Shown here one piece after another: positions 22,753 to 24,807 of a stretch of DNA of 24,807 nucleotides. A program made the translations under genes and the position numbers. Under the pieces are notes generated by a model. The model was not told the DNA's origin and did not search any database. It worked only from the letters and a program-made list of their open reading frames with translations. Source of the DNA: Thiobacillaceae bacterium. Lineage in GTDB: Bacteria; Pseudomonadota; Gammaproteobacteria; Burkholderiales; Thiobacillaceae. Location: NCBI GenBank assembly GCA_012274165.1, contig JAAPAA010000220.1:1-24807 (forward strand). Direction: 5' to 3'. Position 1 is the stretch's first letter, and each line of letters opens with the position of its first letter.

Positions 22753-24162
22753 ATGACACATAAGGCGAAATTCATACTCGTCGGCCTGGCTGGCGTGATG
22801 GCTGGCGCGGCGTTGACGATTAACCTGTCGGCGATCGCTGACAAGGAGGTACAGACGGCGCTTCCGGTTGAAGAATTGCGCGCCTTTACCGATGTGTTTG
22901 CCCGCATCAAGAACGATTACGTCGAGCCGGTCGAAGACAAGAAACTGATAGACGGCGCGATCAACGGAATGTTGACCAGCCTGGATCCGCATTCAACCTA
23001 CCTTGACGCCGAAGCCTTCAAGGACTTGCAGGTGGGTACGCAGGGCGAGTTCGGCGGCTTGGGTATCGAGGTCGGCATGGAAGATGGCTTCATCAAGGTA
23101 GTGTCGCCGATCGAAGACACGCCCGCTTTCAAGGCCGGGGTCAAACCGGGTGACCTGATCGTCAAACTTGACGAAACGCCGGTGAAAGGTTTGTCGCTCA
23201 ATGATGCCGTCAAGCGGATGCGCGGCAAGCCGGGGTCGACCATCAAGCTGACCATTGCGCGCAAGGGGGTGGACAAACCGCTCGTGCTGACCTTGACCCG
23301 CGCGGTCATCAAGATCCGTAGCGTCAAATTCCAGCTGCTGGAAAGTGGCTACGGCTACGTGCGCGTTACGCAGTTCCAGGAGCACACCGGCGAATTGCTG
23401 GCCGAGGCGCTGAATAAGCTTTACAAGGACAACAAGGCGCCGCTCAAAGGCATGATTCTGGATTTGCGCAACGATCCGGGCGGCTTGTTGAATGGCGCGG
23501 TGGCGGTGACCGCGGCGTTTGTTAAACCCGATAGCCTGGTGGTGTATACCGAAGGCCGCACCGAAGACGCCAAGATGCGGCTGACTGCCAATCGGGAGTT
23601 TTATCTGCGGCCGATGCAGGCGGATTACCTGAAAGACCTGCCGGAAGGCGTGAAGCAGGTGTCGATGGTGGTGCTGGTCAACAGCGGGTCTGCGTCCGCA
23701 TCCGAAATCGTCGCGGGCGCGTTGCAGGATCAAAAGCGTGCTGTGATCATGGGTACGCGCAGCTTTGGCAAGGGGTCGGTGCAGACCATCTTGCCGATTG
23801 GAAATGGCACGGCGATCAAGCTCACGACCGCACGCTACTTTACCCCGAGTGGACGCTCCATCCAGGCCAAAGGGATAGAGCCGGATATCGTGGTGCAGGA
23901 TCCGAATATGCCAAGCGAAGAAGAGGGTCTGGGCATTCGTGAGGTGGATCTGGACAAGCACCTGAGCAATCCCAATGGTGATCCCGAGCCTGCTCCTGCA
24001 GACAAGCCCGATGGCGCGACTAAAGCGCCGCCAGTGGACAAGGGGACTCAGGACAAGAAACCGACCGCCCTGGAGCCGGGAGAGGTTGTGTCGAAGAACG
24101 ATTACCAGGTGAATCAGGCGGTGAACTTGCTGAAAGGTTTGCAAATCCTGCAGGGGCATTAA
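22753..24162 (+). CDS. ctpA: C-terminal processing protease, S41A family
   Basis: A 469-residue periplasmic serine protease of the Ctp/Prc type that trims C-termini of exported proteins. It has an N-terminal signal or anchor segment (about 7-28), a PDZ domain (about 97-182, GGLGIEVG and KPGDLIVKLD), and the S41 catalytic domain. The catalytic Ser315 lies in SGSASASE with Glu318, and Lys340 in SFGKGS follows exactly 25 residues later, as in known CtpA enzymes. The last ~85 residues include a hydrophilic Pro/Asp/Lys-rich linker and a short C-terminal helix. It starts one base after the envC stop, so the two are almost certainly cotranscribed. Pairing with EnvC suggests control of peptidoglycan hydrolysis. 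Confidence 0.95.
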   Translation: MTHKAKFILVGLAGVMAGAALTINLSAIADKEVQTALPVEELRAFTDVFARIKNDYVEPVEDKKLIDGAINGMLTSLDPHSTYLDAEAFKDLQVGTQGEFGGLGIEVGMEDGFIKVVSPIEDTPAFKAGVKPGDLIVKLDETPVKGLSLNDAVKRMRGKPGSTIKLTIARKGVDKPLVLTLTRAVIKIRSVKFQLLESGYGYVRVTQFQEHTGELLAEALNKLYKDNKAPLKGMILDLRNDPGGLLNGAVAVTAAFVKPDSLVVYTEGRTEDAKMRLTANREFYLRPMQADYLKDLPEGVKQVSMVVLVNSGSASASEIVAGALQDQKRAVIMGTRSFGKGSVQTILPIGNGTAIKLTTARYFTPSGRSIQAKGIEPDIVVQDPNMPSEEEGLGIREVDLDKHLSNPNGDPEPAPADKPDGATKAPPVDKGTQDKKPTALEPGEVVSKNDYQVNQAVNLLKGLQILQGH

Positions 24163-24171
24163 GCGCGTCGA

Positions 24172-24193
24172 GTGATGGCTGTTCAGCCGTCAC
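24172..24193 (+). other. Inverted repeat after ctpA
   Basis: GTGATGGCTG and CAGCCGTCAC pair over 10 positions with one T-G wobble and essentially no spacer (the tip of the stem must open to form a 4-base loop). It lies 10 bp past the ctpA stop. There is no T-run, so it may be a weak Rho-dependent stop, an mRNA-stabilising stem or an operator. Confidence 0.4.
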
Positions 24194-24210
24194 GGTTCGC
24201 GCGCTATACT
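24182..24210 (+). promoter_or_regulatory. Possible promoter for the 131-residue unknown gene
   Basis: A TATACT box at 24205-24210 lies 38 bp before the next ATG; TTCAGC at 24182-24187 is spaced 17 bp upstream but is a poor -35. The -35 overlaps the inverted repeat just before it. Confidence 0.3.
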
Positions 24211-24247
24211 GAGCTAATCTACCTTTGGCCTATCTGCAGGGGATTCC

Positions 24248-24643
24248 ATGCGCCCGTGTGATCTCGAAAAGAGCCGTGAAATCGTGTTTCATTCCTTGCC
24301 CGTCGGGCAGGTTGAACGCGCGCTATCCTTGCTGGAAGGGATGGAGGGGCTGACGGTGGCGGTGGGGGCAGAGGCCAACTATCTGCTGGTGCGCTACCAC
24401 GTGTGCGAGTACACCCTTGAAGGCCTGGAAACCGCATTGGCGAGTCAAGGGTTTCATCTCGACAACAGTCTGCTCAGCAAGCTCAAGCGTGCCCTGGCCT
24501 ATTTTTGCGAGAGCGTGCAGCGCAGCAACGTGGCGGCAAATGAGCCGGATATCAAATCGCAACAAGCCTTCATCAAGGTCTATGAGCGTCATCTGCATGG
24601 CGATCGCGACGAGACCCCCGAGGAATGGCGGGACTACAAGTAG
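24248..24643 (+). CDS. Conserved-looking small protein of unknown function
   Basis: I do not recognise a named family for this 131-residue soluble protein. No signal peptide or membrane segment is seen. The first ~70 residues alternate strand- and helix-like segments (REIVFHSLP, VERALSLLEGMEGLTVAV, NYLLVRYHV, LEGLETALASQGF), a pattern like the beta-alpha-beta-beta-alpha fold of heavy-metal-associated domains, but there is no CxxC. The C-terminal half is charged and helical (LLSKLKRALAYFCESVQRS, QQAFIKVYERHLHGDRDE). The ATG at 24248 has a strong AGGGGA ribosome site. It lies between ctpA and a MoeB/ThiF-like gene, 15 bp before the latter, so a role linked to sulfur-carrier chemistry or metal handling is possible but unproven. 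Confidence 0.8.
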   Translation: MRPCDLEKSREIVFHSLPVGQVERALSLLEGMEGLTVAVGAEANYLLVRYHVCEYTLEGLETALASQGFHLDNSLLSKLKRALAYFCESVQRSNVAANEPDIKSQQAFIKVYERHLHGDRDETPEEWRDYK

Positions 24644-24658
24644 TTCGCGTTTTATCCC

Positions 24659-24807
24659 ATGAATCTGAATGACGATCTGTTGCTGCGCTACAGCCGCCAT
24701 ATCCTGCTGCCCGACGTGGGGGTGGCTGGGCAGACGCGCATTGCCGAGTCTGCGGTACTGATTGTCGGCGCGGGCGGGCTGGGCTGTCCGGTGGCGCTGT
24801 ATCTGGG
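24659..24807 (+). CDS. MoeB/ThiF/HesA-family adenylyltransferase, partial
   Basis: The first 49 codons are present before the window ends. They read LLLRYSRHILLPDVGVAG and then the nucleotide-binding LIVGAGGLGCPVALYL, the standard opening of MoeB/ThiF-type E1-like enzymes, which adenylate the C-terminus of ubiquitin-like sulfur carriers (MoaD, ThiS). Whether it serves molybdopterin, thiamine or another carrier cannot be decided from this fragment. No clear ribosome site precedes the ATG at 24659; it follows the unknown gene by 15 bp and may be coupled to it. Confidence 0.9.
   Translation, partial: MNLNDDLLLRYSRHILLPDVGVAGQTRIAESAVLIVGAGGLGCPVALYL

Noticed and set aside
22993..24159. Long minus-strand open frame opposite ctpA
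   Set aside because: It is a mirror of the ctpA coding frame; the CtpA catalytic triad and PDZ motifs prove the plus strand is coding.

Overview
The window is a gene-dense, GC-rich chromosomal segment with no mobile elements, RNA genes or CRISPR. Gene content and order point to a betaproteobacterium: a regulatory-type PTS (EIIA-Man, HPr, EI) beside gshA-gshB, the proteobacterial GshA-family glutamate-cysteine ligase, the rhodanese-grxC-secB-gpsA block, and gpmI-envC-ctpA followed by a MoeB/ThiF protein. The thiol and sulfur-handling content would suit a sulfur oxidiser of the Nitrosomonadales (Thiobacillus-like), but that placement is inference.

Layout: (1) 1-5513, minus strand: gshA-gshB-apbE-EIIA-ptsH-ptsI. 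Most junctions overlap (4 bp, 1 bp, 20 bp, 4 bp), and ptsI runs off the left edge. (2) 5557-6021, plus: trmL, divergent from gshA. (3) 6032-9664, minus: a 1210-residue membrane sensor with PAS-PAS-GAF-GGDEF-EAL domains. (4) 19137-9871, minus: a long run tolC - membrane fusion protein - RND permease - DUF2892 - rhodanese - grxC - trxC - secB - SH3 protein - gpsA. (5) 19432-19767, minus: an ArsR-family regulator just upstream of that run, with its own intrinsic terminator. (6) 19955-24807, plus: gpmI - envC - ctpA - small unknown protein - moeB/thiF-like gene cut by the right edge.

The most interesting part is region 4-5. The ArsR protein has exactly two cysteines, C41 and C107, at the positions used by the SqrR/BigR persulfide sensors, and lacks the metal-binding CxC motif. 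Downstream lie a complete tripartite RND pump, a small YgaP-like (DUF2892) membrane protein, a membrane-anchored rhodanese with an intact active-site loop, and glutaredoxin and thioredoxin genes. E. coli YgaV/YgaP couples an ArsR regulator to a rhodanese fused to the same kind of membrane domain. Here the two parts are split and a pump sits between them. I propose a reactive-sulfur-responsive efflux and detoxification module. The pump substrate is unknown.

The rest is mainly housekeeping: glutathione synthesis, flavin transfer to proteins, regulatory phosphotransfer, c-di-GMP turnover, tRNA wobble methylation, protein export, glycerolipid precursor supply, glycolysis, and cell-division-linked peptidoglycan remodelling.
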